From Bacteroidota bacterium (lineage in GTDB: Bacteria > Bacteroidota > Bacteroidia > Bacteroidales > Marinifilaceae), in contig JAEXFF010000369.1 of the NCBI GenBank assembly GCA_023400335.1, forward strand, positions 1 to 16,464: a DNA stretch of 16,464 nucleotides, written 5' to 3'. Each line of letters begins with the position of its first letter. Within the stretch, counting starts at the first letter, position 1. Shown piece by piece: positions 1 to 7,040 of the stretch. A program made the position numbers and the translations under genes. The notes under the pieces are model-generated. The model saw nothing but the letters and a program-made list of their open reading frames with translations, ran no database searches and was not told the origin of the DNA.

Positions 1-146
1 GCTTCGGTATAGTGGGTAAAAACGATATTTACCGAATCCAAATAGATATACAATACGATGGCACTTGCTATATATATGTTACAAGCAACAACCGCAGCCC
101 GATATCCTATGTCGGTGAACTCTCCAAATTAAATAATTCTGACTAA
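1..146 (+). CDS. C-terminal end of an unidentified protein (partial)
   Basis: An open frame enters from the left edge in frame 3 (first full codon at base 3) and runs 47 codons to a TAA at 144-146. The visible tail is polar, beta-strand-like and rich in Tyr, Ile and Asn, ending in LSKLNNSD. It has no membrane segment and no motif I recognise. The start lies outside the window, so family and length cannot be judged. It ends about 60 bases before the PadR operator region and is probably not cotranscribed with padR, because a promoter-like element lies between them. Coding status is supported only by the open frame at the edge and codon use like that of the neighbours. Confidence 0.55.
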   Translation, partial: FGIVGKNDIYRIQIDIQYDGTCYIYVTSNNRSPISYVGELSKLNNSD

Positions 147-206
147 ATTACTGATTTTTCCCCAACGGTACATTTTTCTTTTTAATCAGAAAAAACTTTC
201 AAAAAA

Positions 207-233
207 ATAGTACTATGTATTGCATAGTATTAT
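207..233. promoter_or_regulatory. Palindromic operator candidate for the PadR regulator
   Basis: An 11-bp inverted repeat (207-217 and 223-233) is separated by a 5-nt centre. The inner seven pairs (TACTATG / CATAGTA) are perfect, and 10 of 11 pairs match overall. It lies upstream of padR and its centre contains ATTG at 219-222, the best -33 candidate for the promoter whose -7 element is at 244-251. PadR proteins are dimers that bind palindromes and commonly repress their own operon, so autorepression is the natural inference. No second copy was seen in the window. Confidence 0.5.
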
Positions 234-251
234 ATTTTATTTATATATTTG
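219..251 (+). promoter_or_regulatory. Bacteroidetes-type promoter for padR-pspC
   Basis: TATATTTG at 244-251 matches the Bacteroidetes -7 consensus TAnnTTTG exactly. A partial -33 match, ATTG, sits at 219-222 with a 21-nt spacer. The predicted start of transcription is about 260, giving a roughly 50-nt leader before the padR ATG at 311. The -33 half overlaps the centre of the 207-233 palindrome. Confidence 0.5.
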
Positions 252-310
252 CAATACAGAATAGCTCACATGTCATCAGGCATTTGGAATTTATATAAAA
301 AACGTAAACG

Positions 311-643
311 ATGAACCTAGAGAACACACAATCTCAAATGCGCAAAGGGATTCTCGAGTACTGCATTTTATTAATTATCTCCAGACAGGATGCGTATGTT
401 TCGGACATTATTAATAAATTAAAAGAGTCGAAAATCATTGTTGTAGAAGGAACGATCTACCCTATGCTTACCCGTCTGAAAAACGCGGGCTTATTAGCTT
501 ACCGTTGGGAAGAATCCCTCCAGGGACCTCCCCGCAAGTATTATTCGATTACAGAAAATGGCCTGCACTGTCTTGCGGAATTGGAAAATTCCTGGAACGA
601 ACTTACCCAAGCCATTGAACAACTGAGAAATCAGAATTTTTAA
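311..643 (+). CDS. PadR family transcriptional regulator
   Basis: A 110-residue winged-helix DNA-binding protein of the PadR family, the short single-domain type typical of regulators of membrane-stress and efflux operons. The N-terminal helices (about 10-35) lead to a helix-turn-helix ending in VEGTIYPMLTRLKNAGLL (45-62), the hallmark recognition-helix region of PadR. The wing follows as GPPRKYYSIT near 72-81, and a C-terminal helix (84-107) would form the dimer interface. The ATG at 311 has no Shine-Dalgarno sequence, which is normal in this phylum. The gene ends 34 nt before pspC, so the two are very probably one operon. The palindrome at 207-233 is the likely operator. The family call is firm; the inducing signal is unknown. 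Confidence 0.93.
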   Translation: MNLENTQSQMRKGILEYCILLIISRQDAYVSDIINKLKESKIIVVEGTIYPMLTRLKNAGLLAYRWEESLQGPPRKYYSITENGLHCLAELENSWNELTQAIEQLRNQNF

Positions 644-677
644 AAGGATAACAATCAAACCATTAAAAATTACGATT

Positions 678-2156
678 ATGAAAAAAACATATACTATTAG
701 CATAGGAGAAAGAATCTTTCATACAGAAGAAGACGCTGGAAATAAACTTCAGTCTTATATTCAGACTTTAGAAAGGCATTATTTCAAAGAAGAAGGAGGA
801 CAGGAAATCATGAACGATATCGAAGGCCGTATCGCAGAACTTCTTCAAGAAGCCATGCAAAAACAAGGCAAAGAAGTCGTTACACTGGGAGATATACAAC
901 AAGTCATTCAGATAATGGGAAATCCGGACGACATTATTTCAGAGGATTATACAGAACCGGTAAAAGAAAAAACTTCCCGGAAACTGTACCGTGATCTCGA
1001 TCGTAACATGCTGGGCGGAGTGGCTGCCGGTATAGCCAGCTATTTTAATATCTCCCTGGCCCTGGTCCGGTTCCTATTCTTGTTTCTTACTTTCTTTTAT
1101 GGTATTATCCTTATCGTTTATATTGTTCTTTGGATCGTATTACCTCCGGCACTCACTGCCAAACAAAAGCTGGAAATGAAAGGGGAAAAAATAAATATAT
1201 CCAATATTGAGAAAAATATAAAAAACGGAATCCAGGATATGAAAGATAACGGAAAAGTACGGGAAGGATTAAAAAAGACCGGAGGTTTTGTCTCTGAAAT
1301 CTTACTGGCTATCGGAAAAACGATCGTCAAAATCCTGAAAATTATCCTGAAAATTTTAGCCGGTATCGTATGGATCTGTTCTATAGCTATTGTTCTCCTG
1401 CTCATTATTGCCTTTATCCCCATTCACCTTACGGGATTGACTTTTTCTATACCAGCCGCCTTGAGTGTTCCGGGATTACCCGCCTTTTTATTAATCATTG
1501 CTATATTATTTGTATGTATTATTCCTTTTCTTCTCTTGATCTGGTTAACATCTAAATTCCTTTTCCGTTTTAAAAGCCGGAACTATTATTTTCCCCTCAC
1601 CCTGACTATTCTATGGATAACAAGTGCTATTATCCTTTGCTTTCTGGGCCTTACCCAAATGAGGGATTTTTCCGGAAATCTACATAGCATTACTTCCCAA
1701 TCCTTACCTGTTTCCGCTAAAAAAGAAATCGTAGTAGTAGCAAAAGAAACTTATTCTCCGGAATACCGGAATCATTTTAACAAAAAATATATGCGTGATA
1801 AAAATACGCATATTGTTTTGGGAGTTCCCCGGTTCAGAGCGACATCTACTTTGGATGAAGAACCGGAACTTTCAGTAACGAAAAGAGTCTATAATAACTT
1901 CCAGGATACCGGAGAAATGGATTATCATTGGAAATTGAAAAACGATACATTATGGATAGACAATTATTTTTCTATTCCCAAACGGTTTGTTTTTTACAAA
2001 CAATCTGAAGTTACGCTCAACTTACAGCTACCGGAATCTTATTCCCTCGTATTGGATTCCACAGTAAACCGATACCTGCAAGTAGAATATCTGCCGGAAA
2101 AAGGACATACAAATCCTTTTGATACCAACGAAGAAGAGAAAGCAAAATTCAATTAA
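678..2156 (+). CDS. PspC domain-containing membrane protein
   Basis: A 492-residue integral membrane protein. Residues 1-95 form a cytoplasmic N-terminal region with a helix-rich pattern (ERIFHTEEDA, then IEGRIAELLQEAM) that in Bacteroidetes usually precedes PspC. Residues 101-158 are the PspC domain: RKLYRDLDRNMLGGVAAGIA, then a long hydrophobic stretch ending VLWIVLPP. A basic amphipathic linker (about 165-225) leads to further membrane segments near 226-248, 266-292 and 307-325. The last 165 residues are polar and probably extracytoplasmic. PspC proteins act in envelope-stress (phage-shock) responses, but no PspA or PspB is nearby. Pairing with PadR suggests envelope-stress control by autoregulation. 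The extended C-terminus has no function I can name. Confidence 0.88.
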   Translation: MKKTYTISIGERIFHTEEDAGNKLQSYIQTLERHYFKEEGGQEIMNDIEGRIAELLQEAMQKQGKEVVTLGDIQQVIQIMGNPDDIISEDYTEPVKEKTSRKLYRDLDRNMLGGVAAGIASYFNISLALVRFLFLFLTFFYGIILIVYIVLWIVLPPALTAKQKLEMKGEKINISNIEKNIKNGIQDMKDNGKVREGLKKTGGFVSEILLAIGKTIVKILKIILKILAGIVWICSIAIVLLLIIAFIPIHLTGLTFSIPAALSVPGLPAFLLIIAILFVCIIPFLLLIWLTSKFLFRFKSRNYYFPLTLTILWITSAIILCFLGLTQMRDFSGNLHSITSQSLPVSAKKEIVVVAKETYSPEYRNHFNKKYMRDKNTHIVLGVPRFRATSTLDEEPELSVTKRVYNNFQDTGEMDYHWKLKNDTLWIDNYFSIPKRFVFYKQSEVTLNLQLPESYSLVLDSTVNRYLQVEYLPEKGHTNPFDTNEEEKAKFN

Positions 2157-2217
2157 ATAACGGTTTTTAAAAGCTTTTCCAGACAGCCAGGCGAATATAT
2201 ACAAACGGGACTGTTTA

Positions 2218-2287
2218 ACGCTCTGCTAATTAATGAAATTAATCCTGATTTAACCCATCAGAGCTTTAGTTTCATTAATCAGAGCGT
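2218..2287 (+). ncRNA. Structured intergenic element, copy 1 (possible RNA or terminator)
   Basis: A long hairpin lies between the convergent pspC (+) and NAD(P)H oxidoreductase (-) genes. Bases 2218-2242 pair with 2266-2287 over 22 bp, with a 3-nt bulge (2226-2228) and one G-U pair (2239/2269). Inside sits a small hairpin, CTGAT (2245-2249) with ATCAG (2257-2261). The right half, TTTAGTTTCATTAATCAG (2265-2282), is homologous to 9833-9850 in a second element with the same fold. The G-U pair would be an A-C mismatch on the other strand, so a + strand transcript is favoured. No strong U-tract follows, so it is not a textbook terminator. Confidence 0.5.
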
Positions 2288-2353
2288 CTTTCGAAAGTTG
2301 ATCAGCCGGATATAAATATTACCCTTCCTTCGAGGATTTTTCCAGTGTTTTCC

Positions 2354-2947
2354 TCAATGAGCCGGTAAATACTTATCGTAGAGATAAGATAACATTTTTA
2401 TATGAGCGGAGCGTTCTTCTTTAGAAGAAGCATCAATATGTCCAAAAAAGTGATGAGCTTCTATTTGCATACCACAAAAATCAAAAATACCGACATCACT
2501 CGTTTTTTTCATTGCATCCAGCATTCCGTTTTTTTCATATTCTTCAAAAGGCATTCCAAAATTATTGAGAATGATAATTTTCTTACCTTTCAATAATCCT
2601 TTAATCTCCCCTAAACCCGTAATATCATAAGCAAAACCTTTGGAAAATACACGGTCCACATACCCTTTCAGGATAGCCGGCATACCTGTCCACCAAATCG
2701 GATAAATAAAAGTAATTAAATCTGCGCAACGTATATAATCTTGTTCCAGTTTGATATCATCCGGCACATCTCCTTTACGGAAAGCCATAAAATCTTCCAT
2801 ATTCAATACTGGATGAAAACCCAGGTTATACAAATCCCGGACTACTACTTCATTATTCGTATCTTCCGTCAATTGGACAATTTCGTCTTTATAAGCAACA
2901 CTCAATGATCTGGGGTCCGGGTGCGCCAACACAATCAAATGTTTCAT
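2354..2947 (-). CDS. NAD(P)H-dependent oxidoreductase, flavodoxin-like fold
   Basis: A 197-residue protein of the flavodoxin-like NAD(P)H:quinone oxidoreductase family (NQO1/MdaB/YwrO-like); members bind FMN or FAD and reduce quinones or other electrophiles in the cytoplasm. It opens with the typical beta-strand and phosphate loop, MKHLIVLAHPDPRSLS. Midway it has DLITFIYPIWWTGMPAILKG and then VDRVFSKGFAYD, the family's flavin-ring and dimer signatures. The start at 2947 is chosen because GGAGAAAG lies just upstream of this ATG, and the protein then begins exactly where the family does. An in-frame ATG at 2998 would add 17 unrelated residues. It is transcribed alone, convergent with pspC. The physiological substrate is unknown. 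Confidence 0.88.
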   Translation of the reverse strand: MKHLIVLAHPDPRSLSVAYKDEIVQLTEDTNNEVVVRDLYNLGFHPVLNMEDFMAFRKGDVPDDIKLEQDYIRCADLITFIYPIWWTGMPAILKGYVDRVFSKGFAYDITGLGEIKGLLKGKKIIILNNFGMPFEEYEKNGMLDAMKKTSDVGIFDFCGMQIEAHHFFGHIDASSKEERSAHIKMLSYLYDKYLPAH

Positions 2948-3060
2948 TCTTTCTCCGTTTTTATCTTTAAAACCTGTATACGCTTTTGTTGTTTCCATAA
3001 ATTACTCCCTTCTTATAATTTATCACTCTTTATTCTTTCTTCTTTAACGTACAACCTTCC

Positions 3061-3140
3061 CTGAAGTTACCGTCTGGAATGAACTTTCCGGATTTATTCC
3101 GTTAGTGTTCTTTTTCATAAATCCAGAGATTAACCTTCAG
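3061..3140. other. Nested inverted repeats between divergent genes
   Basis: Two nested stems share one axis. The outer one is CTGAAGTTA (3061-3069) against TAACCTTCAG (3131-3140), with a one-base bulge. The inner one is a perfect 8-bp pair, GGATTTAT (3090-3097) against ATAAATCC (3117-3124). TCTGG at 3073-3077 could alternatively pair with CCAGA at 3123-3127. The element sits upstream of both the oxidoreductase (-) and the lectin-like gene (+), so it could be a leader structure, a terminator remnant or a binding site. The rest of 2948-3202 shows no gene. Confidence 0.3.
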
Positions 3141-3202
3141 AAGAAATCCCCTGACAACATTACTTAACATAACATAAAACAGTGTAAAGATTTTACCATT
3201 TT

Positions 3203-3234
3203 TTTGTACAATAACAGATTAGTAAACATTTTTG
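3203..3234 (+). promoter_or_regulatory. Bacteroidetes-type promoter for the phage-like gene
   Basis: TTTG at 3203-3206 as the -33 element is followed after 20 nt by CATTTTTG at 3227-3234, which matches TAnnTTTG except for its first base. Spacing suits the Bacteroidetes primary sigma factor. Transcription would begin near 3241, directly before the hairpin at 3247-3270. Confidence 0.5.
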
Positions 3235-3246
3235 TTTTATTCAGAT

Positions 3247-3270
3247 AAGAGAGAAAGAGAAAACTCTCTT
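3247..3270 (+). other. 5' leader hairpin of the phage-like gene
   Basis: AAGAGAG (3247-3253) and CTCTCTT (3264-3270) form a perfect 7-bp stem with a 10-nt purine-rich loop. It begins within a few bases of the predicted transcription start, so the mRNA would carry a 5'-terminal stem-loop. That is a common way to protect a transcript from decay; regulation here is only inference. Confidence 0.35.
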
Positions 3271-3307
3271 GCAAGAAATTTATTATTTTCAATTAAAAAA
3301 CAGAAGA

Positions 3308-4768
3308 ATGGCATTTACAGAACTGGAAGAAAACGAGTTAAGACAAATGATTACAGCTTTTCAGAAAGCAAAACGTATCCATGAACTGGAAAAAAGTACA
3401 GATAACCTGACAAAGCTGTTAATTGCTGTACAGGACGTAAACGGGGAAACCCGTAAAACAAATCTTGAAGAAATCATAAAATCAGTAGAAAATCCTATGG
3501 CTGGCAGGTATTGGGATGAACGAAATGCAACGCCCAATGCTACCGGATATTACGGTAGCCTATCGGCACTCAGAGAATTACCTCAAAAATTAGGACTCGG
3601 TCGCTATTTAGTTACTGACGACCGGGTTCGCCGTAAACTGGACCCGCTGAATTCTTCCCGTTTTGAAGATGGTTCTCCGGCCAGACTCGACGGCAGCATG
3701 GGACAATGCATGTGGTGTTGGAATGCACATTATTATACGACCTGGAAAGAAGACGAAAATACCATTGAGATAATTACTTTCCAGCCGGTGGAAGGGAAAA
3801 AATCCATCTATGTTCCCGCAGGTGGAATATCCTGGCTCGGCGGAGGGGTAATCGATAGGACAGAACAAAAACTCTGCTCCATCATTTCCACAGATGAACG
3901 ATATCGGGGAGGTAACGGTAGCGCTGTATCTGATTGTCCTCATTTAGCTGAGAATTCTCCTCAAAAAACGCAACTAGGCATGATTTCCACTTCTTTAAAC
4001 CATGGCAGTTACAGCACTTATGCCCGGAAACGGGGCCAAGGCTGGGAAGCCTGCTGGTATGTAGCCCGGGCTGTGATAGAATATACATTACGTATCATTT
4101 TAGGCACCCGTAATTCTCAATTGCCTTATAATCCAGAGCCAGATACGAATGGCCTCTGCCAAGGTGGTTTAGGAATGGGCGTAACGACTTTCCCTAACTG
4201 GACTACCTATAACAAGCGTTATCCTATTATACCGACATCCGCAGGACTTGAAATGGGAGACAGAACAGGTACTGCAGAATATAACCTTACTCAAGCTGAC
4301 GGTACAATTTATAAGATACTCATCCCGGTTTTTTTCGGCCTGGTACACCCTTTCGGACACATCTGGAATGTAGTTAGTGGAATAATTATTAAAACCGAAA
4401 CGACAGAAACACTGGGTTATGTAGCCCCCTCTCTGTACGCTCCCTTCAACTGGACTAACACAAACGGCATGTTACTCGCAGCAAAACTACCCCGTAATGA
4501 AGGATGGATAAAAAAATATTCCATGCATTTGCTCTCGTGTTTACCGACAGAAGTCGGCGGTACTGATTCAACCTATTTTTCTGATTACTTTTATCCTAAT
4601 ACAACAAATAGAGAAGAATATACTCTCCTCCTGGCCGGGGGCTCTGCCAATAATGGAGCAACAGCAGGTGCATTTACAAAGTATGCCTATTATGGGGCAA
4701 ATGTACCCCAAGAATTCGTATCCTCTTCCCTTTGTTATTTTGTAGAAGACCCACAAATTACAGAATAA
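3308..4768 (+). CDS. Phage tail/C-type-lectin-like protein, orphan
   Basis: A 486-residue protein. It resembles the receptor-binding or variable proteins of Bacteroidetes phages and of diversity-generating retroelements (C-type lectin fold); this is from remembered patterns, not a search. A short helical N-terminus (1-40) precedes a region of unknown fold. RGQGWEACWYVARAVIEYTL with LGTRNSQ (242-271), then FFGLVHPFGHIWNVVSGI (342-359), follow the order seen in such proteins. The C-terminal LLAGGSANNGATAGAF (441-456) resembles the GGxxNNGxxAGxF core of a lectin-fold variable region. No signal peptide is visible. The ATG at 3308 is preferred over an in-frame TTG at 3269 that falls inside the leader hairpin. 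It has its own promoter and terminator and no phage genes nearby, so it looks acquired. Function is unproven. Confidence 0.6.
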   Translation: MAFTELEENELRQMITAFQKAKRIHELEKSTDNLTKLLIAVQDVNGETRKTNLEEIIKSVENPMAGRYWDERNATPNATGYYGSLSALRELPQKLGLGRYLVTDDRVRRKLDPLNSSRFEDGSPARLDGSMGQCMWCWNAHYYTTWKEDENTIEIITFQPVEGKKSIYVPAGGISWLGGGVIDRTEQKLCSIISTDERYRGGNGSAVSDCPHLAENSPQKTQLGMISTSLNHGSYSTYARKRGQGWEACWYVARAVIEYTLRIILGTRNSQLPYNPEPDTNGLCQGGLGMGVTTFPNWTTYNKRYPIIPTSAGLEMGDRTGTAEYNLTQADGTIYKILIPVFFGLVHPFGHIWNVVSGIIIKTETTETLGYVAPSLYAPFNWTNTNGMLLAAKLPRNEGWIKKYSMHLLSCLPTEVGGTDSTYFSDYFYPNTTNREEYTLLLAGGSANNGATAGAFTKYAYYGANVPQEFVSSSLCYFVEDPQITE

Positions 4769-4780
4769 CCTCACCCCATT

Positions 4781-4816
4781 TTACACATTAGGGACGTGCC
4801 CTAATGTGTAATTTTT
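4781..4816 (+). terminator. Intrinsic terminator after the phage-like gene; left copy of an inverted hairpin pair
   Basis: A perfect 13-bp stem (4781-4793 with 4799-4811) closes a 5-nt ACGTG loop and is followed by TTTTT at 4812-4816, 12 nt after the stop of the phage-like gene. This is a textbook + strand terminator. The same 31 bases recur in inverted orientation at 5206-5236. Confidence 0.75.
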
Positions 4817-5236
4817 ACTCTTCCCCTTCTTCCCTCCAAGAACTTCGGCACCCAGCTGGAACATGATTTTAACTGTATTATTATATTAAACAACGGCTGT
4901 ACATTACATTTCGAAAAACAAGGAGTAAAATTCTTTTGAACAGCTTTCACAAAATAAAATTCCAATGATCTTTTTTCCTGATCCGTGAACATTTTTTAGT
5001 ACAGCTCGTTTCATTAAAATGACGAAATATCAACTTAAAAGGTTCCCATCCAAAAATCGGCTGAAACGAATAAAATATCACATAACTCAAAAAAGATTCC
5101 TGTTGTCAATATATAAATCCTCCCCTAAAAGATATCCGAAAAGGACGGAAACTATCAGCTTTTTATAAGCTTCTCTTCAGTAATTCAAAATATAAGCCTA
5201 TAAAATTACACAAAAGGGCACGTCCCTAATGTGTAA
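4781..5236. mobile_element. Possible MITE-like element or decayed insertion sequence
   Basis: Two hairpin sequences of 31 nt, 4781-4811 and 5206-5236, are inverted copies of each other (29 of 31 identical; the loops read ACGTG and CACGT). Inner flanks share TTTT. They bound 394 bases in which I find no convincing coding frame. The arrangement fits terminal inverted repeats of a small non-autonomous element. I see no clear target-site duplication outside the repeats, so duplicated terminators are an alternative. Together with the neighbouring phage-like gene it suggests an accessory insertion between two housekeeping genes. Between 5242 and 5431 I see no gene, only AT-rich leader with a purine-rich GGAGG-containing tract near 5360-5376. 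Confidence 0.35.
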
Positions 5237-5241
5237 TTTTT
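5206..5241 (+). terminator. Right copy of the inverted hairpin, terminator-like
   Basis: TTACAC (5206-5211) pairs with GTGTAA (5231-5236), and GGG (5216-5218) pairs with CCC (5224-5226) around a CACGT loop. A four-base stretch (5212-5215 against 5227-5230) is imperfect. TTTTT follows at 5237-5241. No gene lies immediately upstream on the + strand, so a terminator role is less obvious than for the left copy. Confidence 0.4.
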
Positions 5242-5431
5242 GATTATAGAAAAGGAGGGAGAAAATTTATCCTTCACGAACAAATATATTATTGTTTAAA
5301 TATCTTTTTATCAATTCCTTTAAAACCTACAATTAATTCTTCATTTGGAATACCCTAACGGAGGGGGTAGGAGGAAATTATTTTTTTAATCATTTTTTTT
5401 TACTATCATTGTCGTTGGAAAATGTGTCCAG

Positions 5432-5465
5432 TTTGTTAAAGGCTGAGGTGCAATTAATTAACAAA
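5432..5465. promoter_or_regulatory. Inverted repeat just upstream of the carboxytransferase start
   Basis: TTTGTTAA (5432-5439) and TTAACAAA (5458-5465) form a perfect 8-bp inverted repeat with an 18-nt spacer, ending 10 nt before the ATG at 5476. It could be a repressor site or a leader stem that occludes the start. No convincing promoter motif was found in this leader. Confidence 0.3.
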
Positions 5466-5475
5466 ATTAATAAAT

Positions 5476-7020
5476 ATGTCACTTAAAAGGAATATTCTTG
5501 ATTTAAGGAAGAGAAAAGAAATCGTCCTCCAAGGTGGTGGTGAAGAAGCGATTAAGAAGCAGAATGCGATGGGGAAATTGACTGCCCGTGAGAGAATTCA
5601 AGGGATTGTCGATGCCGGTTCTTTTCATGAGTACGACATGTTCGTAGAGCATCAATCCAAAGATTTTGATATGGATAAAAAGATCCTTCACGGCGACGGT
5701 GTTGTCATTGGTACCGGGACGGTATACGGAGAACCAGTTGCCATTTATGCACAGGATTTTACAGTTGCAGGGGGCTCATTGGGGCTTATGCATGCCCGGA
5801 AGATTACCAAAATCATGGATCACGCTATTAAAATGCGAATGCCGATTATTGGCATCAACGATTCGGGAGGGGCTCGTATTCAGGAAGGGGTGGATTCCCT
5901 TGCCGGGTATGGGGAAATATTTTTCCGGAACACGATGGCTTCCGGAGTTATCCCGCAATTATCCGTAATATTAGGTCCTTGTGCCGGTGGTGCGGTATAT
6001 TCTCCTGCTTTAACGGATTTTGTTTTTGTAGTGGACAATATCTCCAAAATGTTCATTACCGGTCCGGAAGTCGTAAAAACCGTATTGGGCGAAGTCGTCT
6101 CCATGGAAGATTTAGGAGGAGCAAGGGTACATGCCGCTATCAGTGGGAATGCCCATTTCTTTGCTATGACTGAACAGGAATGTTTTGAACAGATCAAAAA
6201 ATTACTCACCTTTATTCCCTGGAACAACCAGCGTAAAGCCAAAGCTTTCCCGGCAAAACCACCCAAACCCGAATACAAAATCAACAATATTTTACCGGCC
6301 GATCCGACTCAGCCGTATGATGTACGTGAAATCATCATGGCAGTAGCAGACGATTCCGACTTTATGGAAGTACAGCAGGATTTTGCCCAGAATATTGTCA
6401 TCGGATTCGGACGTATTGACGGAGAGACAGTTGGTTTTGTTGCCAACCAACCTTTAGTATTGGCCGGCGTTTTGGATTGCGACTCTGCTGATAAAGCAGG
6501 CCGGTTTATCCGTTTCTGCGACGCCTTCAATATTCCGATTGTTACGTTCGAAGATATGCCGGGTTATTTGCCGGGTGTAGAGCAGGAACATATGGGGGTT
6601 ATCCGGCACGGAGCCAAAGTCCTTTACGCCTATAGTGAAGCAACCGTACCGAAAATCACCGTTATCTTACGGAAAGCATACGGGGGTGGTTATATTGCTA
6701 TGAATTCGCGACACCTGAAAGCTGACTTTATGTTTGCCTGGCCGACAGCTGAGATTGCGGTAATGGGACCGGAAGGTGCTGCTAACATCATCTTCAAAAA
6801 AGAAATAAAAGAATCTGCTAATCCGGAAGAAACCCGGAAACAAAAAGTAATCGAATACCGGGAGAAATTTGCCAATCCTTATGTGGCTGCCTCCAAAGGC
6901 TATATTGATTCCGTTATCGAACCGGAGGAAACCCGCATGCTATTAAAGCATTCTATTGAAGTTTCCAGTAACAAAACCGTTATAGTACCCCAGAAAAAAC
7001 ATGGGATTCCTCCATTTTAG
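5476..7020 (+). CDS. Acyl-CoA carboxyltransferase beta subunit (methylmalonyl/propionyl-CoA type)
   Basis: A 514-residue biotin-dependent acyl-CoA carboxyltransferase, full length for the PccB/MmdA family. It moves a carboxyl group between carboxybiotin and propionyl-CoA/methylmalonyl-CoA, central to the succinate-propionate pathway of Bacteroidales. The N-terminal crotonase-like half shows GKLTARERI (33-41), DSGGARIQEGVDSLAGYGEIF (129-149) and the oxyanion loop GPCAGGAVYSPA (167-178). The C-terminal half shows FEDMPGYLPGVEQEHMGVIR (358-377), RKAYGGGYIAMNSR (399-412) and ADFMFAWPTAEIAVMGPEGA (416-435). The Asp of ADFMFAWP is the residue I associate with propionyl- rather than acetyl-CoA preference. 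A biotin carrier follows after 20 nt. Whether the complex is a Na+-pumping decarboxylase or a carboxylase cannot be told, since neither partner is present. Confidence 0.93.
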   Translation: MSLKRNILDLRKRKEIVLQGGGEEAIKKQNAMGKLTARERIQGIVDAGSFHEYDMFVEHQSKDFDMDKKILHGDGVVIGTGTVYGEPVAIYAQDFTVAGGSLGLMHARKITKIMDHAIKMRMPIIGINDSGGARIQEGVDSLAGYGEIFFRNTMASGVIPQLSVILGPCAGGAVYSPALTDFVFVVDNISKMFITGPEVVKTVLGEVVSMEDLGGARVHAAISGNAHFFAMTEQECFEQIKKLLTFIPWNNQRKAKAFPAKPPKPEYKINNILPADPTQPYDVREIIMAVADDSDFMEVQQDFAQNIVIGFGRIDGETVGFVANQPLVLAGVLDCDSADKAGRFIRFCDAFNIPIVTFEDMPGYLPGVEQEHMGVIRHGAKVLYAYSEATVPKITVILRKAYGGGYIAMNSRHLKADFMFAWPTAEIAVMGPEGAANIIFKKEIKESANPEETRKQKVIEYREKFANPYVAASKGYIDSVIEPEETRMLLKHSIEVSSNKTVIVPQKKHGIPPF

Positions 7021-7040
7021 CAGAAAAGAAGTATAAAATT

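Noticed and set aside
151..189. CTGATT (151-156) and AATCAG (184-189) as a third copy of the structured element or a terminator
   Set aside because: Only six base pairs around a 27-nt loop, and it lacks the shared TTTAGTT block and inner hairpin of the other two copies.
2948..2998. Longer start of the oxidoreductase at 2998
   Set aside because: The 17 extra residues do not fit the family, while the ATG at 2947 has a good GGAGAAAG site and begins with the conserved first strand.
3308..4768. Complete diversity-generating retroelement in this window
   Set aside because: No reverse transcriptase gene and no second near-copy of the gene's 3' end as a template repeat were found here.
4801..4992. 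63-codon - strand frame inside the hairpin-bounded region as a transposase remnant
   Set aside because: No transposase motif is visible, it ends inside the repeat, and the composition looks like chance reading of AT-rich DNA.
5242..5475. Riboswitch upstream of the carboxyltransferase
   Set aside because: No cobalamin, TPP or other riboswitch core that I recognise; the GGAGG-rich tract near 5360-5376 alone is not enough.
5880..6287. Open - strand frame inside the carboxyltransferase gene
   Set aside because: The opposite strand encodes strongly conserved carboxyltransferase motifs; this is a shadow frame.
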